From positions 1 to 50,877 of the forward strand of contig CANPZW010000003.1 in assembly GCA_947589385.1 (NCBI GenBank): a stretch of 50,877 nt of DNA, written 5' to 3'. Shown here one piece after another: positions 25,585 to 34,723 of the stretch; the first letter of the stretch is position 1, and the number at the start of each line of letters is the position of its first letter. Under the pieces are notes generated by a model, which was not told the origin of the DNA, searched no databases, and saw nothing but the letters and a program-made list of their open reading frames with translations. This DNA is from an uncultured Clostridia bacterium (lineage in GTDB: Bacteria; Bacillota; Clostridia; Christensenellales; Borkfalkiaceae). A program made the translations under genes and the position numbers.

Positions 25585-27807
25585 CTACATATTATACCAT
25601 TCGTCGTTTGCAATATCGGGAACTTTTATTTGCGGAGTTTTGCTGCTTTCGCCTATTTTTACGGACGGAAGATAGATTTCTTTCCCGAAATGCTTTATTT
25701 TTCCGTCGAAATAATAAGGCGTAACGGTATATTCGTAAACCCCGTTTTCGGGAACGTCCGTCACGGTTTTCATCCATTTACCGTCAAAAATTACTGTTTT
25801 TATGCCGTTTTTGTTTCTTTTAATTAAATATGAATAGTACTTTGCGTGACGTAAATCGATATTTACGACATTATTTTTTATGGAGATTTCGGGAGGTAAA
25901 ATAACGGGTTCGGAAAATCTTGTGGAAGTTTCTTTCGGCGCGTTTCCCATTAGGGTTTTGACGGTAATTATATTGAGTTTTGGTGAAATTTTATCTGCTA
26001 TAACTGTCTTGTTGCTTTCATAATATTCCTCGGCGTCGATATCGATTTTTTCAGTGCCCTTATCGGTTTCGAGGTTTTGCGGCGTATGATTTTTGTATAA
26101 TTTTTCAATTATCTGTTTTGAAATTTCACAGCAGTCTTTTCCGCCCGTAACTTTAAGGCGGTTATTTTCCTTATCCCCGAGCCACACGCCAATGCAGTTT
26201 TCGCTTGTACAGTTAATTGAATATGCGTCGGTGTTGCCTGACTCTGTTCCGCACGTGCCCGTCTTTGAAGCGATGTCAAAGTTAAAGTTTTTCAGTTTTT
26301 TTGCCGTGCCGGTTTTGGATGTTTGGATAAGAACATCGTTCATGAGCGAAGAAGTTCCCTCCGAAAAAACGCGGACGGGCGAGGTTTGCGCTTCGTAAAG
26401 CGTCGTTCCGTCGCTCGAAATTATTTTATTTATAAATCGCGACGGTTTATAAATTCCCGAATTTGCAAAGGTGGAAGTGCAATCGGCAATTTGTTTCAAA
26501 GTAAGTCCGTGTTCCATACCCCCGAGGGCAAGAGCAAGGTTTTTTTCTCCCTCGCCAAGCCGAATGTCCATTTTGTTCAGATATTTTTCGGCGCGCTCCA
26601 ATGTAAGCGTATTTAAAGTTTTGACCGCCGGCACGTTGTAACTCATTGCCACACTGTCGGAAACTGTTACGTAACCGTGATATTTTTTGTCGTGGTTTTC
26701 GGGCGAGTAGCCGTCGAAGTCGATTTTTTCGTCTAAAATTCTTGTGTAGGGGCTTACAAGTTTTTCTTCGATGGCGGGCGCATATACCGCAAAAGGCTTG
26801 ATTGTAGATGCCGGCTGCCTTTTGACGTTGCCGATAGTGCTTTTATATGCGCTGACCGTGCCCGTGTTCGTCGTGATAATAACCGAATTGTCGCACGGAT
26901 ATTTTATATTTTCGATAAAATCCTGCAAATCTCCGTCGAGATAAGTGTAAATTTTGCAACCTTCGGTCAGCTTGTAGAAATTAAGGTCGATATCTTCAAG
27001 TTCGTCGAAAACGGCGTTAAGATAGTCCGAATTTCTATTGTTTTCCGCTTTTTTTACGGCGTTCAACGGCTTTTTTATGCTTTGTTCGTACTGGTTTTCG
27101 GTGATATACCCACATTCCGCCATGGCTTTAAGCACTAAATTACGCCTTTTAAGGCATTTGTCGGGATTTTTAAAGGGGGAATAGTTGTTGGGCGACGTGA
27201 GAAGCCCGACAAGCGCCGCGCTTTCTTCAAGCGTAAGGTTTTCCGCGCTTTTATCGAAGTAAAATTCCGAGGCGCTTTCCAGCCCGAAACAGTTATGCCC
27301 GAAATAAATTGTGTTAAGGTACATTTCAAGTATCTCATCCTTGGAATACCTTTTTTCAAGCGCCTTTGTAAGCCGTATCTCGTTAAGTTTCCTTTTAATG
27401 GTTTTGTTGCCCGATAGATGAGTATTTTTAACAAGCTGTTGGCTTATGGTCGATGCGCCCTCCTTAAATGAGCGGGAGACGATATTTTTGTACAGCGCTT
27501 TCAGCATGCGTTTGCCGTTAAGACCTTTGTGGCTGTAAAAAGTTCTGTCCTCGGAGGCTATAAATGCTTGGACGGTGTGCTGCCGTAAATTTTCGATAGG
27601 GACGGTTTTCCGCTTGCCTGTTGCCGAAGCGTTGGCTATTTCTTCGCCGTCGGAGTCGAAAACGGTTATGCCGGTATCTACCGAAAGCAGTTTGCTTTCG
27701 TCTAATCTTGCGTCTTTGGTCAAAACGAAAAACGTCAAAGTCAGCGCGCCCGCGAAAACGGCAAAACCCGCGAGAATAACCGCCGTAATTTTAAGAAATT
27801 TAACCAT
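25585..27807 (-). CDS. Class A penicillin-binding protein (transglycosylase/transpeptidase)
   Basis: This bifunctional enzyme polymerises and cross-links peptidoglycan outside the membrane. Of 740 residues, about 5-30 form the membrane anchor. The GT51 glycosyltransferase has Glu86 in SEDRTFYSHKG and GASTISQQLVKN. The transpeptidase has the nucleophile Ser334 in STIK, S389-Y-N391 and Lys515 in KTG. A C-terminal beta-rich extension of about 110 residues resembles a fibronectin-III-like module. ATG 27807 is the first methionine before a typical signal-anchor, but no clear ribosome site or promoter was found. It runs against the flanking thiI and miaB genes, so it probably entered this locus separately from the conserved rny-miaB-mutS run. 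Confidence 0.92.
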   Translation of the reverse strand: MVKFLKITAVILAGFAVFAGALTLTFFVLTKDARLDESKLLSVDTGITVFDSDGEEIANASATGKRKTVPIENLRQHTVQAFIASEDRTFYSHKGLNGKRMLKALYKNIVSRSFKEGASTISQQLVKNTHLSGNKTIKRKLNEIRLTKALEKRYSKDEILEMYLNTIYFGHNCFGLESASEFYFDKSAENLTLEESAALVGLLTSPNNYSPFKNPDKCLKRRNLVLKAMAECGYITENQYEQSIKKPLNAVKKAENNRNSDYLNAVFDELEDIDLNFYKLTEGCKIYTYLDGDLQDFIENIKYPCDNSVIITTNTGTVSAYKSTIGNVKRQPASTIKPFAVYAPAIEEKLVSPYTRILDEKIDFDGYSPENHDKKYHGYVTVSDSVAMSYNVPAVKTLNTLTLERAEKYLNKMDIRLGEGEKNLALALGGMEHGLTLKQIADCTSTFANSGIYKPSRFINKIISSDGTTLYEAQTSPVRVFSEGTSSLMNDVLIQTSKTGTAKKLKNFNFDIASKTGTCGTESGNTDAYSINCTSENCIGVWLGDKENNRLKVTGGKDCCEISKQIIEKLYKNHTPQNLETDKGTEKIDIDAEEYYESNKTVIADKISPKLNIITVKTLMGNAPKETSTRFSEPVILPPEISIKNNVVNIDLRHAKYYSYLIKRNKNGIKTVIFDGKWMKTVTDVPENGVYEYTVTPYYFDGKIKHFGKEIYLPSVKIGESSKTPQIKVPDIANDEWYNM
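25836..25854 (+). repeat. Dispersed AGTAC motif, weak copy 2 (inside the PBP gene)
   Basis: AGTACTTTGCGTGACGTAA differs from the copies at 34574 and 41537 at two positions. It lies in the antisense direction within the C-terminal extension of the penicillin-binding protein gene. It is the least certain copy. Confidence 0.35.
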
Positions 27808-27850
27808 TTCAAATAGTATTTATAAATTTTAATAATTATTGCTTAATCGT

Positions 27851-27879
27851 TTGAAAAAATTCCGGAAAACCGTTATAAT
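27851..27879 (+). promoter_or_regulatory. Sigma-A promoter of the miaB-mutSL operon
   Basis: TTGAAA (27851-27856) and TATAAT (27874-27879) are separated by 17 bp. The miaB start at 27900 gives a leader of only about 15 nt. No other clear promoter is seen before 36871. Confidence 0.75.
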
Positions 27880-27899
27880 TATGCTGGTTTAGAGTTTAT

Positions 27900-29225
27900 A
27901 TGAGTAAATATTTTCACATTACGACGTACGGTTGCCAGATGAACGTACACGAATCCGAAAAAATAGCCGGCATACTGTCCGAAATGGGGTATTGCGCCTG
28001 TGAAGAAATAGAGGACGCCGATATTGCCGTATTCAACACCTGCTGCATACGCGAAAACGCGGAAAATCATGCCTACGGCAATATAGGCATGCTGAAAAAG
28101 TTGAAAGCGCGGAAGAAGGATATGATAATCGCCGTGGGCGGCTGTCTGCCCCAGCAAATAGGAAAAGCCGACGTTCTCAATAAAAAATTTCCTTATGTGG
28201 ATATAATCTTCGGCACTCACAATTTAGGCAAACTGAAAGAATTTATTTTGAAAAGACAAAGCGGAAAGAAAACGGTCGTTGAAATAGAGGACGGCGACGG
28301 CGTAATCTGCGAGGATGATAAGCCTTTAAGGACAAGTTATCCAAACGCCTGGATAAACATTACCTACGGCTGCAATAATTTTTGCAGTTACTGTATAGTG
28401 CCCTACGTGCGCGGCAGGGAGAGAAGCCGCCGCTCGCAAGACATCGTTGCCGAGGCAAAAGCTTTGATTGAAGAGGGCTATAAGGAAATCACGCTTTTGG
28501 GGCAGAACGTAAATTCTTACGGAAACGGCACAGACGATTTGACTTTCCCCGAACTGCTTGAAAAAATAGCAAAACTTGACGGAAAATTCCGTCTGAGGTT
28601 TATGACAAGCCACCCCAAGGATTTTTCGGAAGAACTTGCAAGGGTAATTTCGGAAAACCGCAAAATATGCAGGGCAGTACACTTGCCCGTGCAAAGCGGT
28701 TCGGACGAAATTCTCAGGAAGATGAACAGGCGCTATACTGCGACGGACTATATTAAAAAGGTTGAAATTCTGAAAAAATATGTTCCCGACTGCGCGATAA
28801 CCACTGATTTGATAGTAGGATTTCCCACGGAGACCGACAAGGACTTCGGGGACACTTTGAATCTTGTAAAGAGAGCGGGATTTTCTTCGGCGTTCACCTT
28901 CGTCTATTCGCGGCGGGAAGGAACCGCCGCCGCCGAAATGGAAGGACAGATACCCGAAGAAGTTTCAAAAGAACGCATTATGAGGCTTGTGGAGCTTGTA
29001 AATTCCCAAACACGCGCGCAATCTGCCGAATATGTGGGAAAGACAGTGGAAATTCTCTGCGAAGATTTCGATAAAAAACGCGGAATGTTTCTCGGCAGAG
29101 ACGAATACGGCAGAATGGCGTATTTCGCAAGCGAAAAAAATCTTATAGGCAAATTCGTAAACGTAAAAATCAACGCGGCTAACGGCGTTTCGCTGACGGG
29201 AGATGTCGCGGATATTTCGGAGTAA
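27900..29225 (+). CDS. miaB: tRNA-2-methylthio-N6-dimethylallyladenosine synthase MiaB
   Basis: MiaB is a radical-SAM enzyme adding a methylthio group to isopentenylated A37 of tRNA; MiaA, which makes its substrate, is encoded in the same operon. The 441-residue protein opens with ITTYGCQMNVHESE, typical of MiaB rather than RimO. The N-terminal cluster cysteines lie in GCQMN, TCCIRENAE and GGCLPQ. The radical-SAM motif is CNNFCSYC (Cys158, 162, 165). A C-terminal TRAM domain is present. It is followed by mutS after 3 nt. Confidence 0.96.
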   Translation: MSKYFHITTYGCQMNVHESEKIAGILSEMGYCACEEIEDADIAVFNTCCIRENAENHAYGNIGMLKKLKARKKDMIIAVGGCLPQQIGKADVLNKKFPYVDIIFGTHNLGKLKEFILKRQSGKKTVVEIEDGDGVICEDDKPLRTSYPNAWINITYGCNNFCSYCIVPYVRGRERSRRSQDIVAEAKALIEEGYKEITLLGQNVNSYGNGTDDLTFPELLEKIAKLDGKFRLRFMTSHPKDFSEELARVISENRKICRAVHLPVQSGSDEILRKMNRRYTATDYIKKVEILKKYVPDCAITTDLIVGFPTETDKDFGDTLNLVKRAGFSSAFTFVYSRREGTAAAEMEGQIPEEVSKERIMRLVELVNSQTRAQSAEYVGKTVEILCEDFDKKRGMFLGRDEYGRMAYFASEKNLIGKFVNVKINAANGVSLTGDVADISE

Positions 29226-29228
29226 ATT

Positions 29229-31802
29229 ATGGCGCTTTCACAAATGATGCAGCACTATCTGTCGGTAAAGGAGAAATATAAAGACTGCCTTGTATTTTAT
29301 CGGCTGGGCGACTTTTACGAAATGTTTTTCGACGACGCCGTTAAGGCTTCCAAAATCCTCGACCTCGTCCTTACGGGGAGAGATTGCGGATTGGAGGAGA
29401 GGGCGCCCATGTGCGGCGTGCCCTATCACGCGGTGGATACTTACATTGCCAAACTTGTGGCTTGCGGTGAAAAGGTGGCGATATGCGAACAGCTGGAAGA
29501 CCCCGCGACCGCAAAGGGTATGGTTGCGCGCGACGTCGTAAGGGTTGTGACGGCGGGCACCGTCATAGCCGACACCGGACTTGACGAAAAGACAAACAAT
29601 TATATCTGTTGCGCCTACAAAAACGGCGATGCGGCGGCTCTCGCGTGGGCGGATATAACCACGGGGGAACTGACCGCAACGGAATATACTTCCGAATGTG
29701 TAAGCAAATGTATATCGCAGATGTGCCGCCTCGAAGTGAAAGAAATAATCTGCAACGACGAAATGCTGTTTGCCTCCAAGGACTGTCGGGAAACGTCAAG
29801 CGGAGTGCTGCCGCGCTTTTCAAGCTATCCTGCCTGGGCGTTCGGCTATGCTGCCGCAGAGCGCGCGATTTTGTCGCAGTTTTCAGTAAAATCGCTGTCG
29901 GCTTATCCGATTGCAGGCAAAAACAACGCCGTTTGCGCTGTCGGGGCGTTGCTCGAATATCTGAAAGAAACTCAGATGCATGCCCTGAAAAATATCGACA
30001 ACGTAAACTACCTTGTGTCGGAAAGCTTCTTGCAACTCGACACTGCGGCGCTTAAAAACCTTGAAATAGTCAAAACGCTGGGCGACGGCGGGAAATACGG
30101 CTCGCTTTTATGGCTTCTCGATAAAACCCGAACAGCGATGGGCGCAAGGCTTTTAAATTCTTCCGTACGGAATCCTTTCGCCAATGCGGCGGACATAAAT
30201 TACAGGTTGGACGGCGTTTCGGAACTTTTCGAAGCCACCGTTATAAGGCTTGCCCTAACAGATTTGCTGAAAGGCGTTAAGGATATCGAACGAATTGCCG
30301 GAAAGATAAGCAACGGAAATATTCTGCCAAAGGATTGTCTGGCGCTTTCCGCTTCGCTTTCGGTGATACCGAACCTTAAATTTCAACTTTCGGGATTTAG
30401 TTCTGCGATTCTGCGTAAAATTTCCGACGAGCTTTTAGATATGTCGCCCATAGTAAAGCTTTTGGACGGCGCAATAAATCCCGAAGCGCCCGCAACGCTT
30501 AAAGACGGAGGGTACATTAAAGACGGCTTCAACGAGCACCTTGACGAGCTCAGAAACGTAAAAAAGAACGCGAAAGACATCCTTTTCGCCATGGAAAGCC
30601 GCGAGCGCGACGTCACGGGTATAAGAAATCTGAGGATAAATTACAACAAGGTTTTCGGCTATTATATTGAGGTCACAAAGTCGTTTAAGGACAAAGTTCC
30701 CTTGAATTATCAGCGCAGGCAAACCCTTGCCAACGCCGAAAGATACACCACCGACGAGCTAAAAGAATTGGAGGAAAAAATTCTTACAAGCGACGACCAT
30801 GCTCTTAAACTCGAAGCCGAAATATTCGATAAGATAAAGGGGATTCTTACCGAAAATATAGATAAATTCAAGACAATCGCCTCGGCTGTGGGGCTTTTGG
30901 ATATGCTTACGTCATTCGCCGAGGTTTCCAAGACCAACCGCTACGTACGTCCGCAAATCGCGGAAAGCGACAAGCCGCTTATAATCAAAGAAGGCAGGCA
31001 TCCCGTCGTAGAGGTTATTTCAAAGGATAGGTTTATTCCCAACGATACTCTTTTGGATGAATCGGAAAACCGCACGATGATTCTTACCGGTCCGAATATG
31101 GCGGGAAAAAGCACGTACATGCGGCAGACGGCGATAATTGCCATAATGGCGCACCTCGGCTGCTTCGTACCTGCAAAATCGGCTCAGATTCCCGTTCTGG
31201 ACAGGGTTTTTACAAGAGTTGGGGCAAGCGACAACCTCATTTCAGACCAAAGCACATTTATGGTTGAGATGATAGAGGTCGCGACCATAATGCGCAACGC
31301 GACAAAAAACAGTCTTTTGATACTCGACGAGGTGGGCAGAGGCACAAGCACTTATGACGGTTTAAGCATTGCCTGGGCGGTAATAGAGCATATTACCCAA
31401 AAAATAGGCGCAAAGACTATGTTTGCGACCCATTATCACGAACTTACGGAACTTGAAAATAAACTCGGCGGAGTAAAAAACTATAAAATCGCCGTAAAAG
31501 AAGTTGGCGGGGGAATCGTATTTCTTCGCAAAATCATGCGCGGGGGGGCGAACAGAAGTTTCGGCATAGAAGTCGCCTCGCTTGCGGGCGTGCCCGCAGA
31601 GGTGACGGACAGGGCAAAACAGATTTTAAAGCTTGTGGAAAGCGGGGATAAATCCCGCTCAGAGCCCGCGGACGACGACGTGCGTCAGCCGAGCGAAGTC
31701 GAAAGGATTCTTAAGGAAACCGACCTTAATAATCTTTCGCCGATGCAAGCGTTCATGCTTGTAAGCGACCTTGTGGAGAAAGTTAAAGATGAACAGAATT
31801 AA
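29229..31802 (+). CDS. mutS: DNA mismatch repair protein MutS
   Basis: MutS1 recognises mismatches and small loops and recruits MutL. The 857-residue protein has the mismatch-contacting motif GDFYEMF (Phe-x-Glu) near residue 27, the core/clamp domains, and the C-terminal ATPase with GPNMAGKST at 621-629 plus ILDEVGRGTSTYDG. Length and domain order are normal. It overlaps mutL by 14 nt, as in many Firmicutes. Confidence 0.97.
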   Translation: MALSQMMQHYLSVKEKYKDCLVFYRLGDFYEMFFDDAVKASKILDLVLTGRDCGLEERAPMCGVPYHAVDTYIAKLVACGEKVAICEQLEDPATAKGMVARDVVRVVTAGTVIADTGLDEKTNNYICCAYKNGDAAALAWADITTGELTATEYTSECVSKCISQMCRLEVKEIICNDEMLFASKDCRETSSGVLPRFSSYPAWAFGYAAAERAILSQFSVKSLSAYPIAGKNNAVCAVGALLEYLKETQMHALKNIDNVNYLVSESFLQLDTAALKNLEIVKTLGDGGKYGSLLWLLDKTRTAMGARLLNSSVRNPFANAADINYRLDGVSELFEATVIRLALTDLLKGVKDIERIAGKISNGNILPKDCLALSASLSVIPNLKFQLSGFSSAILRKISDELLDMSPIVKLLDGAINPEAPATLKDGGYIKDGFNEHLDELRNVKKNAKDILFAMESRERDVTGIRNLRINYNKVFGYYIEVTKSFKDKVPLNYQRRQTLANAERYTTDELKELEEKILTSDDHALKLEAEIFDKIKGILTENIDKFKTIASAVGLLDMLTSFAEVSKTNRYVRPQIAESDKPLIIKEGRHPVVEVISKDRFIPNDTLLDESENRTMILTGPNMAGKSTYMRQTAIIAIMAHLGCFVPAKSAQIPVLDRVFTRVGASDNLISDQSTFMVEMIEVATIMRNATKNSLLILDEVGRGTSTYDGLSIAWAVIEHITQKIGAKTMFATHYHELTELENKLGGVKNYKIAVKEVGGGIVFLRKIMRGGANRSFGIEVASLAGVPAEVTDRAKQILKLVESGDKSRSEPADDDVRQPSEVERILKETDLNNLSPMQAFMLVSDLVEKVKDEQN

Positions 31803-33813
31803 CATACTTTCCAAAAACATATATAATATGATTGCCGCAGGAGAAGTGGTGGAAAGACCTTATTCTGCCGTCAAAGAACTTGTGGAAAACAGTCTTGACG
31901 CGGGCGCAACGGACATAGAAATTTATATAGAAAAGGGCGGCAAACAGCTTGTAAGGGTGGATGACAACGGCGGAGGGATATATAAAGACGATTTGCGCGC
32001 TGCCTTTCTTCCGCATGCCACAAGCAAGATTTCCCGCGTTGAAGATTTAGATAAAATTTTAACTCTCGGCTTCCGCGGCGAGGCGCTTGCAAGCATTTCC
32101 GCCGTTTCGAAAGTCGAAATTATTTCCGTTACGGAGGGCAATCCCGCCTGCAAACTTACCTGCGACGGCGGCGTCGCGGGAAAAGTCGAGCCCGCCGCGC
32201 TTGAAAAGGGCACGGTTGTAAGTGTTTATAACCTATTTTACAACACGCCCGTCCGTGCGAAATTTCTCAAACCCGATAAAAAAGAGGAGACGGACATAAC
32301 AAGTTTTGTCGTCCGCTTTATCCTCGGCAATCCGAACGTCCGCTTCAAATACTTCATAGACGGCAAGCTTTCCCTTCAATCTTATGGCGGAGGGCTGGAA
32401 GAAGCCGTCGCGCAGGTTTACGGGGCAAAAGTTATTCCGCAATGTTTCAGAATCGACGCCGAAAAGGACGGCGTGCACATTTACGGATTTATCGGAAACC
32501 AGAATTTTTTCAAACCCAACAAAAGCTATCAAAGCATATTTCTCAACGGCAGATATATTGTCAACAATACAATAGCTACGGCTATAACAAACGCCTACGC
32601 AAGCTACGCAATGAAGCGGCAATTCCCGTTTTACGTGCTGAACATTGACGTGCCTGCCGATATTGTTGACGTAAACGTTCACCCCAATAAAGCCGACGTG
32701 CGTTTTGTCGATAACCGTTTTATCTACGGCGCGGTTTATAAAGTTGTTTCGGCAGTTTTGGACGGAACTTCCACGGCGGCGGAATTTGTGGTCGGCGGCG
32801 GCAGGATTCCCGAAATAAAATCCACTTCGGGCGGCAAAGAAAGCCAAAATATTGTTTATTCGGAGAAGCAAACTCAAATCCCCGACGAGTTAATCGAAAA
32901 ATACAAGCCTCAAAAGAGCGAAGGCTTGCCAGAAGAAACAGCTTTTATGAGCTCGGAAACTGCTTTAACGTCGGCAATTCTCACGAAGAAAAAATCCGCG
33001 CAAAATAAAGAAAAATCCGAAGAAACAGACTCGGAAAAATTTTTCGACACCGAAAAAGAATTGCCGATGCACAAATTTTTTCACGCCGAAGAGGAATTGA
33101 AAGCTTACGGAAGTTATTTACAGCTTGACGAAAGGCAAGTTTCAGGTGTTTCGGACAATTCTCTGTCGCCGTCTGCGCAAGCCAAGGCTAAGGAAATCGA
33201 AAAGCGCTATCTGGAACGAATGCAGGCGCGCGTCGATTACGACAACTGCAAGTACTGCGGCTCGATGTTCAACACTTACCTTATCTACGAATATCACAAT
33301 ACCATATATATAATCGACCAGCACGCGGCGCACGAAAGACTGATTTACGACAGTCTTAAAGAACGGCTAAAACAGCGCAAAATTCTGAAACAGCCGCTAC
33401 TTTGCCCTTATTTATTCGACGTAAATGCAGAGGAACTGCGATTTATAGAAAAGAATCTGAAACTTTTCGATGAATTGGGCTTTACCGTTTCGCCTTTCGG
33501 CGCTGACAGTTTCAGGGTTGACGAAGTGCCGGCGGATTTGCAGGATATGAATATCAAAGAATTTTTCGACGAAATTCTGTCGGAAATGGAGAGTTATAAA
33601 GAAATAAAACTCGAAGATTTATTCAAGGATAAGTTGGCAACTTCGGCTTGCAAGCACGCCGTAAAGGGCGGAATGAAACTTACCGAGCAGGAAATAGATG
33701 CGCTTTTCAAAATGATGGACGGCGATATGGGGCTGAAATGTCCGCACGGCAGACCGGTCTGTGTGACGCTGACAAAGCGTGATATCGAAAAAATGTTCAA
33801 AAGGATAGTTTGA
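31789..33813 (+). CDS. mutL: DNA mismatch repair protein MutL
   Basis: MutL couples mismatch recognition to strand cutting. The ATG at 31789 is chosen because GGAG (31775-31778) lies 10 nt upstream and the protein then opens MNRINILSKNIYNMIAAGEVVERP, the family start. The 674-residue protein has an N-terminal GHKL ATPase (ELVENSLDAGAT, DNGGGI, GFRGEALASIS). The C-terminal endonuclease has DQHAAHE from Asp510 with Asp521 where the metal-binding motif usually ends in Glu, plus ACKHAVKGG and CPHGRP. A variable acidic linker (about residues 340-470) joins them. This is the nicking-type MutL of bacteria lacking MutH. MiaA follows 1 nt later. Confidence 0.95.
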   Translation: MNRINILSKNIYNMIAAGEVVERPYSAVKELVENSLDAGATDIEIYIEKGGKQLVRVDDNGGGIYKDDLRAAFLPHATSKISRVEDLDKILTLGFRGEALASISAVSKVEIISVTEGNPACKLTCDGGVAGKVEPAALEKGTVVSVYNLFYNTPVRAKFLKPDKKEETDITSFVVRFILGNPNVRFKYFIDGKLSLQSYGGGLEEAVAQVYGAKVIPQCFRIDAEKDGVHIYGFIGNQNFFKPNKSYQSIFLNGRYIVNNTIATAITNAYASYAMKRQFPFYVLNIDVPADIVDVNVHPNKADVRFVDNRFIYGAVYKVVSAVLDGTSTAAEFVVGGGRIPEIKSTSGGKESQNIVYSEKQTQIPDELIEKYKPQKSEGLPEETAFMSSETALTSAILTKKKSAQNKEKSEETDSEKFFDTEKELPMHKFFHAEEELKAYGSYLQLDERQVSGVSDNSLSPSAQAKAKEIEKRYLERMQARVDYDNCKYCGSMFNTYLIYEYHNTIYIIDQHAAHERLIYDSLKERLKQRKILKQPLLCPYLFDVNAEELRFIEKNLKLFDELGFTVSPFGADSFRVDEVPADLQDMNIKEFFDEILSEMESYKEIKLEDLFKDKLATSACKHAVKGGMKLTEQEIDALFKMMDGDMGLKCPHGRPVCVTLTKRDIEKMFKRIV

Positions 33814-33814
33814 T

Positions 33815-34723
33815 TTGGGAAAACTTTTGATTATCTGCGGCGCAACAGCCTCGGGCAAGACCTCGCTTGCCGTTCAATGCGCTAAAAAATTTAAAACGGA
33901 AATAATTTCAGCCGATTCCCAACTTGTGTATAAGGGGCTTGACATAGGCACCGCAAAGCCTACGGAAGAGGAAAAACAAGGGATAATCCATCATCTTATA
34001 GACGTAGCGGACCCGAGACAAAGTTTCAGTGTCTTTGACTATGCCGAAATGGCTATTCCCGTAGTAGATAAACTTTTGTCGGAAGGCAAAACGCCTATAA
34101 TTTGCGGCGGTACGGGATTTTATATAAATTCTTTGCTTTTCGACTTTGCTTACGGGCATGCGGGCGCAAATAGTGCGGTGCGGGAAAAGTACGCGGAAAT
34201 CCTCAAAGAACAAGGGAAGGAATATTTGTTTTCACTCCTTTGTGAAGCCGACCCCGAAACGGCGGAAAAACTACATGTAAACGACGTGAAAAGGGTGATT
34301 CGTGCGCTTGAAATTTACGAAACGAGCGGAACTAAAAAATCCGAACAGCACGACGAACCGGTTCCCAAATACGAGTATCTTGCGGTCGCTATCGACTATC
34401 CGAGGGAAGAATTGTACAGGCGAATCGATATCCGCGTTGACGAAATGTTCGAGCGCGGACTTGTTGAAGAAGTGGAAAATTTGCTTGCGCAGGGAATTGA
34501 CGAAAGTTATCAATGTATGCAGGCAATAGGGTATAAAGAAATCGTAAAATGCCTAAAAAATGGCGATAAACATAGTACTATGCGTGACATAATTAAGCAA
34601 AATACCCGTCATTATGCCAAGCGTCAGATAACTTTCTTTAAAAAACTGCCTGATATCAAGTGGCTTGCGCCAAACGACGCGACGCCGGAAAAAATCGAGG
34701 AAATGCTATATGACGGACAATAA
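33815..34723 (+). CDS. miaA: tRNA dimethylallyltransferase MiaA
   Basis: MiaA transfers a dimethylallyl group to A37 of tRNAs reading UNN codons, the substrate for MiaB. The 302-residue protein has the P-loop GATASGKT at 9-16, SADSQLVYKGLDIGTAKP, and HYAKRQITFFKK near the end. The start is TTG at 33815, one base after the mutL stop, with AAAGGA about 10 nt upstream. Codons 253-260 (HSTMRDII) lie in one copy of the dispersed AGTAC motif. The 3' end overlaps the next gene by 14 nt. Confidence 0.95.
   Translation: MGKLLIICGATASGKTSLAVQCAKKFKTEIISADSQLVYKGLDIGTAKPTEEEKQGIIHHLIDVADPRQSFSVFDYAEMAIPVVDKLLSEGKTPIICGGTGFYINSLLFDFAYGHAGANSAVREKYAEILKEQGKEYLFSLLCEADPETAEKLHVNDVKRVIRALEIYETSGTKKSEQHDEPVPKYEYLAVAIDYPREELYRRIDIRVDEMFERGLVEEVENLLAQGIDESYQCMQAIGYKEIVKCLKNGDKHSTMRDIIKQNTRHYAKRQITFFKKLPDIKWLAPNDATPEKIEEMLYDGQ
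34574..34594 (+). repeat. Dispersed AGTAC-TATG-N5-CATAA motif, copy 3 (inside miaA)
   Basis: AGTACTATGCGTGACATAATT lies here, preceded by CAT so that CATAGTACTATG is a perfect 12 bp palindrome. It is read in frame as His-Ser-Thr-Met-Arg-Asp-Ile-Ile. The 19 nt core is identical to the minus-strand copy at 41537-41555. Confidence 0.7.
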